Positions 48,807-59,526 of a DNA stretch of 64,000 bases are shown here, piece after piece. The notes under the pieces were generated by a model. That model ran no database searches. It was not told the DNA's origin and saw only the letters and a program-made list of their open reading frames with translations. Every line of letters begins with the position of its first letter. Within the stretch, counting starts at the first letter, position 1. The translations under genes were made by a program, and so were the position numbers. The stretch lies in the NCBI GenBank assembly GCA_002778195.1, contig PCDI01000015.1, forward strand, positions 79,896-143,895, read 5' to 3'. The DNA comes from Raffaelea ambrosiae. Its lineage: Eukaryota; Ascomycota; Sordariomycetes; Ophiostomatales; Ophiostomataceae.

Positions 48807-49435
48807 GCAAGAGAGAAGGGAGAGAGTATCTTTTTGGGGGGGAGGGGGGAGGAGAGAAGATGCAGAGGGGTGAGGTGAGGAAAGAATCTATTTAGCAAAA
48901 CGGATGCCCAGAAGAATGTTCAGAGAGTGGCCAGAAAGTGTTGTGGGCAAACAGACCTGATCAGTAAGTGCGACAGAATTACGAAGAAAAAAAAAACATC
49001 AACGTCAAATGTCACTAGAACGAACATCCGGAAACGTGACGTGAGAGGCCAGATGGTGTTCCTAGTTTGGCTTTGGCCAGTCTATTCCTTTGTTCTCGAG
49101 AACAGCGAGCAGGTGGAGGAGATGTCTCATCTATCCATTCGAATAGCAGCGACAACTCGGAATAGCTCTCTCCCGAATACAGAGTCTAAACAGCAGACAC
49201 ATGGCCATATATGTCTGACACTTTTTTTCTTGTTGGTGGCATGATATTCCTTTTCTTTTTTCCCTCTCCCAGTAAAACACACGCAAAGTACATGGTCTCT
49301 TGTAAACGACAGAAGATACCGATCAAAAGCAAATCCTCCCAAAAAATGCAAATCCCACAACCCACAGCTTCACAAATATCGAGGAAACTGGCCACCATCC
49401 TCTCAAAAGTATACCCCCCCACCCTTCTTTCTTCC
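48807..49435. other. Convergent intergenic region
   Basis: 3' sides of the UPF0047 and CFIm25 genes. Mixed sequence with short A and T runs; nothing else recognised. Confidence 0.7.
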
Positions 49436-50442
49436 CTAGTTTATCCCATTCTCGGCCGTCATGTCGGTGTCCTCCTCACCGGTGCCCAGCACCCGGCCCT
49501 GCGACGCAAAATTGCTCGTGCCGCTGCCGCCGCCTTCGGTGTTGTTGTTGTTGTTGCCACCGCCGCTCAGTGCTGCGCCCGACCCAGGCGTCGAGGCCAC
49601 CACGTTGCCCTCTTCGTCGTAAAACTCAAAGTTGTACCGGCTCAGCAGGTGCGGGATGGCCGACAGCTGCGGGCCGTAGCGCGCCGTGTTGTCGTAGAGC
49701 TCAAACAGGGGGACTGCCAGCAGCTTCATATTCTTGGGTACGCTCAAGACCTCTGCATATAGGTTTCGTGAATAGGTTAGTGATGTTCTTCTTGCCTCTG
49801 GGTTTCTCTCTCTCCCTCTCTCCCTCTCTCTCTCTCTGTTTCTGGGTCCCCAGGATCCCCCAGGGGACCCCCAGGGGACCCCTCCCCCCCCCGTCCAAAC
49901 TTACTCGACTTGGGCAGCTGGATAAAGTACAGCTTCTTGCACTCCTTGGGCCGCGTGACGTGTGCCGGGATAAACGGGTACATGAACGTCTCAAAGTTGG
50001 GCCGCCACCACTGCGCCAGACACTCGCCCACCTCCCAGTCGCCGGCCTCCTCGCCCTCGCCCAGCCGGCCCACGGGCGCCAGCCGCTCGTCCAGCCGCGC
50101 CTTGAAGCCCTCGATCTCGTCATCCTCAGGCCGCAAATAGTCGCCCGGCAGCTTGAAGAACGCATTGGCAATCTGCAGCATCAGGATGTGCGGGTGGTTG
50201 TGCTCGTGGCACACCAGGATGCCCTCGCAGGTGCGGCGCATGCCGTGCGACGCGTAGTGCTCCTCGAGGCGCTTGAGCCGCGCCACGACCGACGGGTCCT
50301 CCTCCGGCTGCGTCTCCTTGACGCCGAACGTGTAGTTGGACAGCGGGTAGAGCTTGATGGTCTTGGGCTGGTTGGCGTTGAAGGGCAGGGGCACGATGGG
50401 CGGGTGGCCCGACTGGAGCGCGTTTTCGGTAATGGTCGACAT
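49436..50442 (-). CDS. Cleavage factor Im 25-kDa subunit (CFIm25/NUDT21-like)
   Basis: RNA-binding subunit of the pre-mRNA 3'-end processing factor that reads UGUA and guides poly(A) site choice (known for NUDT21). Two exons on the minus strand: 50442-49905 and 49752-49436, 284 residues; donor GTAAGT, acceptor ATGCAG, phase 1. Strong family motifs: LYPLSNYTFGVKE, GMRRTCEGILVCHEH, FFKLPGD, WWRPNFE, YPFIPAHVTRPKECKKLYFIQLP, VPKNMKLLAVPLFELYDN and LLSRYNFEFY. The Nudix helix reads GDYLRPEDDEIEGFKARLDERL and lacks the REUXEE catalytic glutamate set, as expected for this non-hydrolysing member. A tail of about 58 residues, with Gly-Asn repeats and an acidic end, extends beyond the metazoan C-terminus. 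The promoter faces the GTPase locus. Confidence 0.95.
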
Positions 50443-51610
50443 GGTCGCTGCTAGAAGAGAGAGGAGAAAGCGACGTCTCGTTCGTTCCGTCGGTCGGTCG
50501 GTCGGTCGGTCTGTATGGTGGCGGTGTTTCCCAAGAGGCGCTCACTTTGCCTGGGCGTTGTTCCTATCTGATCACCTCTCCGAAACCGCTTGGTTTCTTT
50601 AGGCAAGTTGTCGTTGCTTCTTTAATATATTTGGAATTCTTTTTTTTTTTTTTTTTGCGAAAGACGGCAGCTCTTGGTCGCAAACAAAAGGGGGAGGTGG
50701 TATCTCGGCTGTGTCGCGTTGGACGTTCGAATGACAGTATCCTTTCGTCTCGTTATAGAAAATTCAAGCTCGTCAAGAGTCAGCAGGGCAGATCAACCGC
50801 GGTGCAGAGATGATGGGAGGGCGACAAAAGTTGGGAGCGCTGGACATTCTGTTGTCGGTGACGATGCCGCCAAAATACCAGGTCGGCAGAATAGGGCCAG
50901 AAGGGGAAGGCGGTGAGAGCTTGCTGCGAAGGCGTACTGAGCCCGCTAAACTTTTCAGCTTCACCTCGCCCCCTACATACGGCATCAATACAAATGCCAT
51001 TGGGTGATGTCCAGTCCATTGTATGGTAGACGATCAATAAGATATGTTTCGAGGAAGCCACACGCACGAGACACCTCATTCTTTCGCCCCACAGCCTGGT
51101 ACTTTTTTCCCATCCTCGAACAGTCCAACTAGGTGTAATTTCTCCCAAGCTTTGTATTCTTTGCCGTTTGCCGTTCTTCTTCAAGCTTTAAATAAGCCTC
51201 ACCTTTTTTTTTTTTTTTTGAGCAGGGACTGGCGTAGCACTCTTACCTGATCTAAGCAATATTCTTTCTGTTTCTGCAAGTTTCATTTCTTTCTCTTGAC
51301 AACACACTTTCTGTTGCATGTTCTATCCCTATACAAGTGACGCCGTTCAGATCTACATTGCGTGGATTTTTTCTTGCTCTAATCCTCCTCGCTTCCTTTT
51401 CTTTCGCCTTTGCTACAAAGTATCTTCTTTTTACTATTCAATAATGTGAACTAGTGCTGAGAAAGAGACGTTTACTCCTACACCGTCGTCCTCCTTGCCA
51501 TGCAGTTGTGCTTCTTCTTCCTTTAAACATAAACGTGCCGAGAGAACTTGGCATTTGACGCCAAAGTCAAAGCATCGTGACATATCTTCCAGCTAGAATC
51601 TGACCGATAC
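50443..51610. other. Divergent intergenic region
   Basis: Promoters of the CFIm25 gene (left) and the acidic ORF/GTPase locus (right). It contains GGTCGGTCGGTC repeats at about 50490-50510 and poly-T runs at 50640 and 51206. No gene recognised. Confidence 0.7.
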
Positions 51611-52552
51611 ATGCAACATCTGTCCACACATTCAGGGACCATACTACCAAAGAAAATGCAAGGCTCTGTGCCTGCACGGAGGCCTCGATCCTCAAATTCA
51701 CGAAAGCCATCCTCCCCTGCGGTGGTCATCCAAATCAGTGACGACGACGACGATGACAACGATGGTGTGCAGCTGGCCAATGGCAGTAACAACAACAAGA
51801 GCACTGCAGGCGCTCGTACCAGCAGGGAGATTCGCGTCAAAAACGAACCCACAGATGAGCCATGGTGGATAGAGGACACCAGGCTACCCTCTCCCATCTG
51901 TATCTCAGATGACGAGGATGGCGATGCTCCTGGTAGCATGACTAACCCTCGCCATGCCAACATTGCCAGCCTTCCTACAGTGGGCATCAAACAGGAGGAG
52001 AGCGGAGGGTCCACATACATAGAAGGCCGGTCTGAAGAACATGCACTCCCAGGATCATCCGTGCCAATTACCGTCCAAACTGAGACGATACCTCTAGAAA
52101 AGCATGGTGAAGCTAGTCAAGCCGGCCAAGCCGACCAAGCTGAATGTGCGAACCTTGAGCAGCAGACTGGTGAGATTGGCGACGACATAGGCGATGATGC
52201 TGGCATATTTGTGCAGCAACACGTCTTTTTCTACAGCCAAGCCAAAGAAGATGTGAACGAGGCCGAGGAGCTTTCTTCCTTGTTTGGATCGCCTCCTCCC
52301 GAAGAAGTCCTGGATGGAAGTGCCGTCGCTGCAGTAGCCTCCAGTATATTAGACAATCATCTTGCAGTGCCAATCCAACCAGCAGAGACAGAGACTCGAG
52401 CCGGAGTGTATCTGAGCCTCCCCAGTCTGCTGGACGTTCCGACACCACATCCTGAACTGCTGGGATTCGAGACAGACCCGATTGGAAACGCTGCCAATGA
52501 AAACGCTCAGACATCTGTCGAGATTCCCAATTTAAGTGAAGCAATACGATAA
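51611..52552 (+). CDS. Acidic disordered ORF with SUMO-type motifs, possible 5' part of the GTPase gene
   Basis: 313 residues ending in TAA at 52550-52552; a second in-frame ATG lies at 51656. Disordered and acidic. Two SUMO-interaction-like motifs are visible: VVIQISDDDDDD (38-49) and PICISDDED (95-103). Two sumoylation consensus sites (psi-K-x-E) are also visible: VKNE (76-79) and IKQE (126-129). The frame continues in phase past the TAA into the GTPase ORF, and no ATG lies between the stop and 52919. It may therefore be the N-terminal part of the GTPase gene with the stop removed by splicing, an error or a mutation, or a separate small gene. I do not recognise this segment itself. Confidence 0.55.
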   Translation: MQHLSTHSGTILPKKMQGSVPARRPRSSNSRKPSSPAVVIQISDDDDDDNDGVQLANGSNNNKSTAGARTSREIRVKNEPTDEPWWIEDTRLPSPICISDDEDGDAPGSMTNPRHANIASLPTVGIKQEESGGSTYIEGRSEEHALPGSSVPITVQTETIPLEKHGEASQAGQADQAECANLEQQTGEIGDDIGDDAGIFVQQHVFFYSQAKEDVNEAEELSSLFGSPPPEEVLDGSAVAAVASSILDNHLAVPIQPAETETRAGVYLSLPSLLDVPTPHPELLGFETDPIGNAANENAQTSVEIPNLSEAIR

Positions 52553-52918
52553 GCCAGTAGTGATGTGACACAGACCAATCCTGGAGACTTGGACAGCCTG
52601 TATCTGCACCTAGGCGCAGATGTCCACCCCGGCGCGGAACAAGATGACAATGGAGATATCGAGAGTTTCCTTGGGCCTCTCCCTATACAGCAACATGAGC
52701 AGGAGGAGCAGGAGAAGGGACGCCACCCAGAACAGCAGCAGCAACAACAACAACAACAACAGCAGAGGGAGCTAGAAGGAGAGAATACGGTCAAGATAGC
52801 AAGCAGCAGTCCTGAAGTAGCCTCTCAAGCAGACGCTCCGCCAGAGCCGGCAACGGAAGCAGGGGACATTCCCTGGACACACCTCGAAAGCATCATTGCG
52901 TCCAGCTCCCAGCCTCGC

Positions 52919-55900
52919 ATGGCCGAAGGCGTCAAGGCCGCGCGATCGCTTCTCAAGCATCTCGCGCGACCCCTCAAAGACATCGAGGATGTCATCGATG
53001 GCCCCGGCTGGGTTCAGCGTCTCAGCAGGCTGCAAGACAACAGCGGGCCCTGCCGGGTGCTCGTTGGCGTGGCAGGACGCACCGGTGCGGGCAAGAGCTC
53101 GATCATCAATGCTCTGCTCGACGAGGATCGTGTGCTGCCCACCAACGGGCTCAGAGCATGCACTGCCGTGGTCACGGAGATTTCCTGGAACCCGTCCGAT
53201 GACCCGGCGGAGCGATACCGAGCCGAGATTGAGTTTGTGCAGCCGGAAGACTGGCACCGAGAGCTTGCACGGCTCTACCACGATCTGGAGGACGCTGAAG
53301 AGCAGCAGCCGTCGGGCGAACAAGGGGCTGAGGAAGAAACGACGACGACGGCTGCTGAAAGCAATGCGTATGGGGAAAGCTCCGCATCCGAAGCGGGCAT
53401 CGCGCTGGCAAAGATGAAGGCGGTGTTCCCGACGCGAGCGACATCCAAGGAAGACCTTCTCCGCAACTGCAGCCTGGGGTCCCCGATGAGCGACGAGCGC
53501 ATCAACGGTTTCCTGGGCACGGTCCGAGCAGTGACGGCTTCCAAGTGCCACGCCTTTTACGCGCAGCTGCAAGAATACCTGGACAGCAGAAAGAATGCAG
53601 GACTGAAGAGACCACTGGGCGGAACATGGGGCCAGCAACAGCAGAAGAGCGACGAGGAGATGTGTCTGTGGCCGCTCATCAAGGTGGTGCGTGTGTACCT
53701 CAAGTCGGAGGCTCTGTCTACGGGTGTTGTGCTCGTTGATCTTGTAAGTTGAGAGAGTTTTGTTGTTGTTCTCTTCCGCTTCTCTTCCGCTTCTCTTCCG
53801 CTTCTCTTCTGTTTGTCTTCCGCTTCTTTCCCGTTTCTAACGATTCGCAGCCTGGGTCGGGCGACTACAATCTGGCACGAGACACAGTGGCCGAGCGCTA
53901 CATCACCCAATGTGCCGCCATCTGGATCGTCAGTCCCATTGCCAGGGCCGTAGACGACAAGGAGGCCCGTCAGTTGCTCGGACGGTCGTTCAGACGCCAG
54001 CTCGTCCTGGATGGCTCGTACAGCAACATCACCTTTGTCTGCACCAAGACGGACGACATCTCTGTGCGTGAAGTGGCCGAGTCTCTGGACACGACGGATG
54101 AGGTGGGCCGGGTGATGCGTCAACTGGCCGAGGTGGATGGCCAGCTGGAAGTCAAGAAGCAGTCTCTCCAGGAGCTCAAGGGCCAGGTCGAGGAGGCAGC
54201 CAGCTGCATGGACAGCATCCGAGCGCGCCTGGACATCCTGGAAAAGATTGGACTGCGTGCCTTTCAACGACGTAGACGGAACGCAGCCTCGCCTGCCAAC
54301 GGCCAGTCCACGACAGCAGGTGGCCATCCGGCGAAGAGAGCGAGGTACGCCGAGGAGCAGGCGATCAACGGAGACGGCAGTGGAGGAAATAGGGGCCACC
54401 AGCTTGCGGACACAGCCATTGATGCCAGTTCACATCAGGACCATGGATTGTCGGAGAACGATGCTCTTGGACAACAAGATGATCACGATCCAACCTGCCC
54501 AGACGGCCAGCAGGACATGGCACCAGAAGCCCTGGGCGCCGAGATCGAGATGGAGCTGCGGCGGACAGTCGACGACAAGGCCAAGGCTATGGCCCGGCTG
54601 ACAACGCTGCACGTAGCAGTGGAACGGGCCCAAGAGGAGCACAAAAGCCTGGAACACCAGCGAAGTCGTCTGTTGAACGAGCGGGTGGCCATCTGCATGC
54701 AACTACGCAATGCCTACTCGCGCACACACATCGCGAAGGACTTTATGGACGGCCAAGCGGAGTGCGTGTCTTCCATTGCAATGCGTATCGTTTCCACATC
54801 TTTTGACTGACGCGGTCCGCAGAATCTACGAGGAGTCGGCTGCGCTGGCTCACCAACAGGGTGAGCCGGTCCTGGGACGAAGGAGCAGCACCGCACCTGC
54901 CTTCGACAGAGCGTCTGCGCCGAACGGCAACAGCAGCAACAGCATGGCTGTCTTTTGTGTCAGCAGCCGCGCTTACCAGAACTTCTGCGGCCGGCTGGAC
55001 ACGGACGAAGCGTCGTTGTCGTCGTCGCCGTCGCTGCGTGTGTCCGGTGGCGTGCTGGGCTACCGCGACATTGGCGAGACCGAGATCCCGCGCCTGCGGC
55101 AGCACGCCAAGCGGCTCGGCGATGCTTGTCTCACGGAGCGCGACCGCAAGATCCTGCAGGACGTCCGACAGCTGCTCACGTCGCTGACCGTCTGGGCGAC
55201 CAGCAGCGTCGGCGGCTTCGGGATGCAGATCCATCTAGACCAGGAGCGGCGCGGCTACGAGTTGCGGCACCTGGACCAGGCACACGAAGAGCTGAGGAAG
55301 GTGTGTATGTACTTGGGGAACTATTGCCTTTGAGAAAGAGAAAAGAACAAAGAAAAAAAAGATAAAAGATTAAAAAAAAAAAAAAACCACGAGATCACAA
55401 GTTTGCTAACAGTGTTGGCAGGACCTCGCCCTGGTCTCGGATCAGTTTGTGTTCAACCTGCGCCAGGTCATCGAGGTGGGCGTGTTCAGCAAGATGAACA
55501 AGATTCTGGAGCGGTGCAAAGACGAAGCACCTCTCGTTGTGGAATCGTGGTCGGGTCCGCGGAAGGATGGGGGTCTGCCATTCAACACCTATCGAGCGGT
55601 ATGCCGCCGAGGGTGAGTTTTCCCTGGCTGTTTTCATGTCTTGTTCATTCCTTTCCAGTGTTCGCCCACTCATTTATTGGAAACCCGACAACCAGAGGAA
55701 ACAAGACGGCCTCTCGCAACAGCAGAGCGTTTAATGAAGGTAAGCAGGAAGTTGCACACAAAAGTACACAAAAAGTACACATAAATATACCATGCTCATG
55801 ACACCCAGAACTGGTGGCCAGCCTTTTCACCAGCATCGCACCCACCTGGACAGTCGCCTTTGACCAGTACGTGCCGGCCGCGCTCAAAGACTGCCAGACG

Positions 55901-56692
55901 GCAACCGAGCAGCTCATCGACCAGTTTGCACAGCGCATGCAGAGCCGTTCTCTGCTGAAGCTGAGCCGGCCGTCTCGCGGGGAGCAGGAGGGGGTAACGG
56001 CAGCAGAGAAGAGGCAGAAGAGGCAGAAGAAGAAGAAGAAGAAGAAGAAGAGAGAGACGAGCAAGAAGAAGGGGAAGGGCACGGAGGGGACGGCCGAGAA
56101 GGACAACAGTCATGGAAAGGGGGAAGACCAAGAAGGATCTGCGGAACCATCGACCGACGACGTGGAGGACGACGATGATGACGACGGCGACCACCACCAT
56201 GACCGCCGCAACGGCCTCGCCACGCTCTTTGACCAGGAGATCCGCGCCTGCCAGCACCACATGCGCGAGGCCATCCAGGTCACCGCCCGCGACCACATTG
56301 ACGCGTTCCGCCGCGACACCCATCGCCTCCCGCTCGCCTGCGTCTGCGTGGCCATGCAGCCCGCCTACAAGCGGTGCGCCGAGCAGTCCGGCGAGGGCTG
56401 CATGGCCCGCATGCGCGACATCATGGCGGCGCACGTGGCCGTCCGGCGCGCGGCCATGTACGCGGACATGACGGCGTCGGCCTCGGCGCGGTTTGCGGTG
56501 CTGGCGGGCCGCGTGCGGCAGGCGCTGGCGGAGAGCCAGAGCGAGTGGCTGGGGCGGCTGCGGGGAGACTGCCGGAACATGATTGTGGGGGTGGAGGCGC
56601 CGGAGACGACGCGGAGTGCGTGGGTGTTTGTGCACGGGCTGCTGGAGCGGGCGGACGGGATGTTTGCCACGGCGGCAGCGGCAGGGTTGTGA
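52919..56692 (+). CDS. Dynamin-like nuclear GTPase, SLIP-GC/NUGGC-like
   Basis: Model: 52919-53743, 53851-54761, 54823-55300, 55422-55599, 55659-55739, 55809-56692; 1118 residues. The frame is open upstream to 52553, so the true N-terminus is probably longer. G1 is GRTGAGKSS (53-61), G3 is DLPG (274-277, split by an intron between L and P), and G4 is TKTD (340-343). Long charged helices follow (about 350-400 and 530-600), as in dynamin-like stalks. The last exon carries a Lys-rich run and an acidic/His run (KRQKRQKKKKK... DDDDDDGDHHHD), a probable nuclear localisation signal. Human SLIP-GC is nuclear and linked to genome stability; the fungal relatives are uncharacterised. The fourth exon's 3' end is ambiguous: ending at 55612 keeps the family-like RAVCRRG but shifts the frame and meets TAA at 55732. 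Confidence 0.85.
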
Positions 56693-59526
56693 ACAAGGGG
56701 GGGGGGGGCTGAGGAAGTGAGAGACGGAGAGAAGGAAGAAGGGACAAGGGAGAGGAGGGACCGGCTAGGGAGAGGAGGGACGGCTAGGGGGGCGGAAAAC
56801 GGGGGGGGGGAGCAGGGAGGGAGAAAGGGGAAAGGGAGAAAAGAGATTGCCTGTTGGAAAGAGATGACGTTCGCAATTAGAAGGAGGAGGAGGAGGAGGA
56901 GTGCCGTGGGCAAGCAGACGAAGGGCAACAAGGACAGAACCGAATGCAGACAGGGCATGGATGAAGGGAAGAATCTTAGTTTGACCTGGGGCGTTCTATC
57001 TTCGCAAATTGAATACGCGTCTGGATTGGGGGTTGGGTCGGTGGCCACCACTCCTTGATATCTGCCATGTTTCCTCTTTTTTCTTTTTTTTAAAAGACTG
57101 GGTCTGGAGACATCTTCTCTTTCTCGTGGACAGTCGACACCTGTGTCTCGCTGGGCAAAAGACATTTCTCCCGAATGCGAGAGCCAAACTGGGATTGCAT
57201 GCATGCCATGATTCCCATCTGCCATGTTTCCATCTGTGTGTTCGGCGGGCGCGGCAGAAACAGCTGGCTCGGGAGCGGAGCGGCTGAACAAAGAATACCA
57301 GCCGACCAGAAGGCGACCAGCGTCCATAAATAGCACACACACAGGCAAAGTTGCCGTCACAAGGGCGAGTGTATGCGTGCAAGTACGCACGACCCGGGTT
57401 CCTGGTTATGCTAGTATCTTGCCACTGTTCCGTAGCCACAGCCTCGTTGTGGTGTCCAGTGCGGCACGGAAAGAGTCGCTGTGTAAAAAGTCGTATTAAC
57501 CACGTCTCTATGCAGGCCTGCCGCGTACGGCCGCGCACGCAGTTGACGAGTTGGGTGATTCCCCTTGTCCATGGCCGTATGATGATACACTGTGTCCCAC
57601 AAGTCCCAGCTCGTATTATTCAGTGCTCCTCAGTAAGGCCACGGCCCAAGTTGACAAACGGTCTTACGACACTTGCCAGCAACTGGACAAAATGCTGTTG
57701 CAGAACCACGCGATCCAGATTTAGAAACAGTGACAATGTTCCCCGGCCCTGCCTGGTCTGCACCAGCCCCGGAAGTGGAAGAAGGGCCCGTCTTGCAACA
57801 GTCATACCCTGCGTATTTGACGCGCATGGAAAGGAGCGTCAGTCACCCTTGGACAAGGGCCAAATGTTCTGTTTGCCAACGGGACGCTTATTGTGAGACG
57901 ACACAGAGACGCGATCACAGCCGACGAGTGAGACAGGGGGCCACAGAAGCCCTGGTTCCAATTCTCGATGCTTCTGAGCTCCGGGTCTGCGCCCCCGGTC
58001 TGCGCTGTGCTGTGAGTTGTGAGCTGTGAGCCGTGAGCCGTGAGCTGTGCTGTGAGTTGTGAGTTGTGAGTTGTGGGCTGTGGGCTGTGGGCTGTGAGCT
58101 GTGAGTTGTGCGCTGTGACTTGTGAGTTGTGCGCTGTGCGCTGTGCGCTGTGAGGCTGTCCCAGCTGAGTCGGCCCTGGCCAGGCGCTGTGGTGCTCCAG
58201 TGCTAGTTTTGTGCTGTTGGATGCGCTGAATGAGCAAGATTAGTCAGAGCCATACTGCCGAGGGCCCGCCCCAGACAATCCAAACCCGCCACAAGCTGCC
58301 CCCCAAGCTGCCCCAAACTCTCCCCAAGCGGCAGTTGGCACACACCAACCTGCACGCAAGCGCGGCACAGGGAACCTCCCTACCCCCACACCGCTGTGGA
58401 TCTGGATCAATGTGCCAGCCAGTGGCCGGATGGGCTAAACTTTGCTGGATCGTTCCCCTGTGCGCGAGCCCATTGCGCCTTCTGTCCCGCTTTTGTTGTT
58501 CGCAGCAGATTGGGGTCATCTGACTAATAGCATTGTCCAACGGGGGGTGGCCCATAGCGTGCTGCCAGCTGACCCTTTTTTTTTTCCTTTTTTTTTCTTT
58601 TTTTTTTTCCTGGCGCCTTTTTTACCCCAGTCGGCCAGTTCAACTGACCCTCACTAGCACGGCACGATAAGCCTTTTTCATAGTATTTTTCGTGGTCCAG
58701 CCCAGCCAGCGCACACCCACACAACTCGTGCACACAACGAAAGCCCCCCCCCCAGTCACAAGGAAACGAGTAATATTATTTTCACCGCCAGAAGGCTGGG
58801 CAACGGGCGCACACACACACGCGCACACACAAAAAGTCACCAGACAGACGGGGCAAAAGAGGTTGAACAGTCCCTTCTCTCTCTCGGCCTCGGTCTCCCT
58901 TTGTGGCGTTGTTGTTTCCTTTTCGGCCTTTCTGATAGCGCAGACAGCCGACCAGCCCCGACCAACCGGTGACCAGGGGACGCACAGGACCCTGCAGGGA
59001 CCAGCAGGAGGCTCGCCCGCCCGCCAGCGCCTCTCGACACAGCTTTCTCAGGGGACTCGCCTGCCCGGCAGTGTTGACTCCAGACCAACCCAAGACAGCA
59101 GAGATACCAAAGACAGCCAGAGACAACAAAGCGTGCGGCCAAGCCATCGTGGGTCTTCTGCCCGTCTTCCCGGGCTCGTGACTCGTTTTCGGCGGCCTCT
59201 GGGTCTTTGGGTCTGTCTTCTGCGCCGATCCTACAGAGGATCCTGGCCTCTCTCTCCCTCGTGGTCCCCCTCTCCACAGTCTCGAACGACATCGGCTCAC
59301 CTCGCTCTCTGCATTGCGCGCGCCAAAACCCACACAAACAACAACCACAACAACCACGACAACCACAACCAGCCACCACCATACCGGCTGTTTCTCGCGA
59401 GCACCTTGCCTCGCCTGCTCACAGCTCTCGCGTCACCTCCCCATCTTTCGCCCATGCTCGGCCTCTCGTCATCCGCCCGCCAATGAAGCCACCCCCAGCT
59501 GCCGGCCGCTTTCCACTCAGCTCGCC
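56693..59526. other. Intergenic region with a heptamer repeat and a leader
   Basis: Purine-rich to about 56900, then mixed. It holds the 7-bp repeat at 58002-58155, poly-T at 58576-58612 and, from about 58870, a CT-rich leader for the next gene. Two short upstream ORFs (59454-59486 and 59483-59587) precede or overlap its start. No further gene supported. Confidence 0.7.
58002..58155. repeat. 7-bp degenerate tandem repeat (TGTGAGY)
   Basis: About 22 units of seven bases: GTGAGTT, GTGAGCT, GTGAGCC, GTGGGCT and GTGCGCT. Phase is kept throughout while the units vary, the pattern of an old minisatellite. Confidence 0.9.

Noticed and set aside
58002..58155. Telomeric repeat
   Set aside because: The heptamer is TGTGAGY-like, not TTAGGG, and degenerate; no chromosome end here.
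59314..59526. 71-residue upstream extension of the RVxF protein
   Set aside because: No in-frame ATG; begins at TTG, and the leader is CT/CA-rich.
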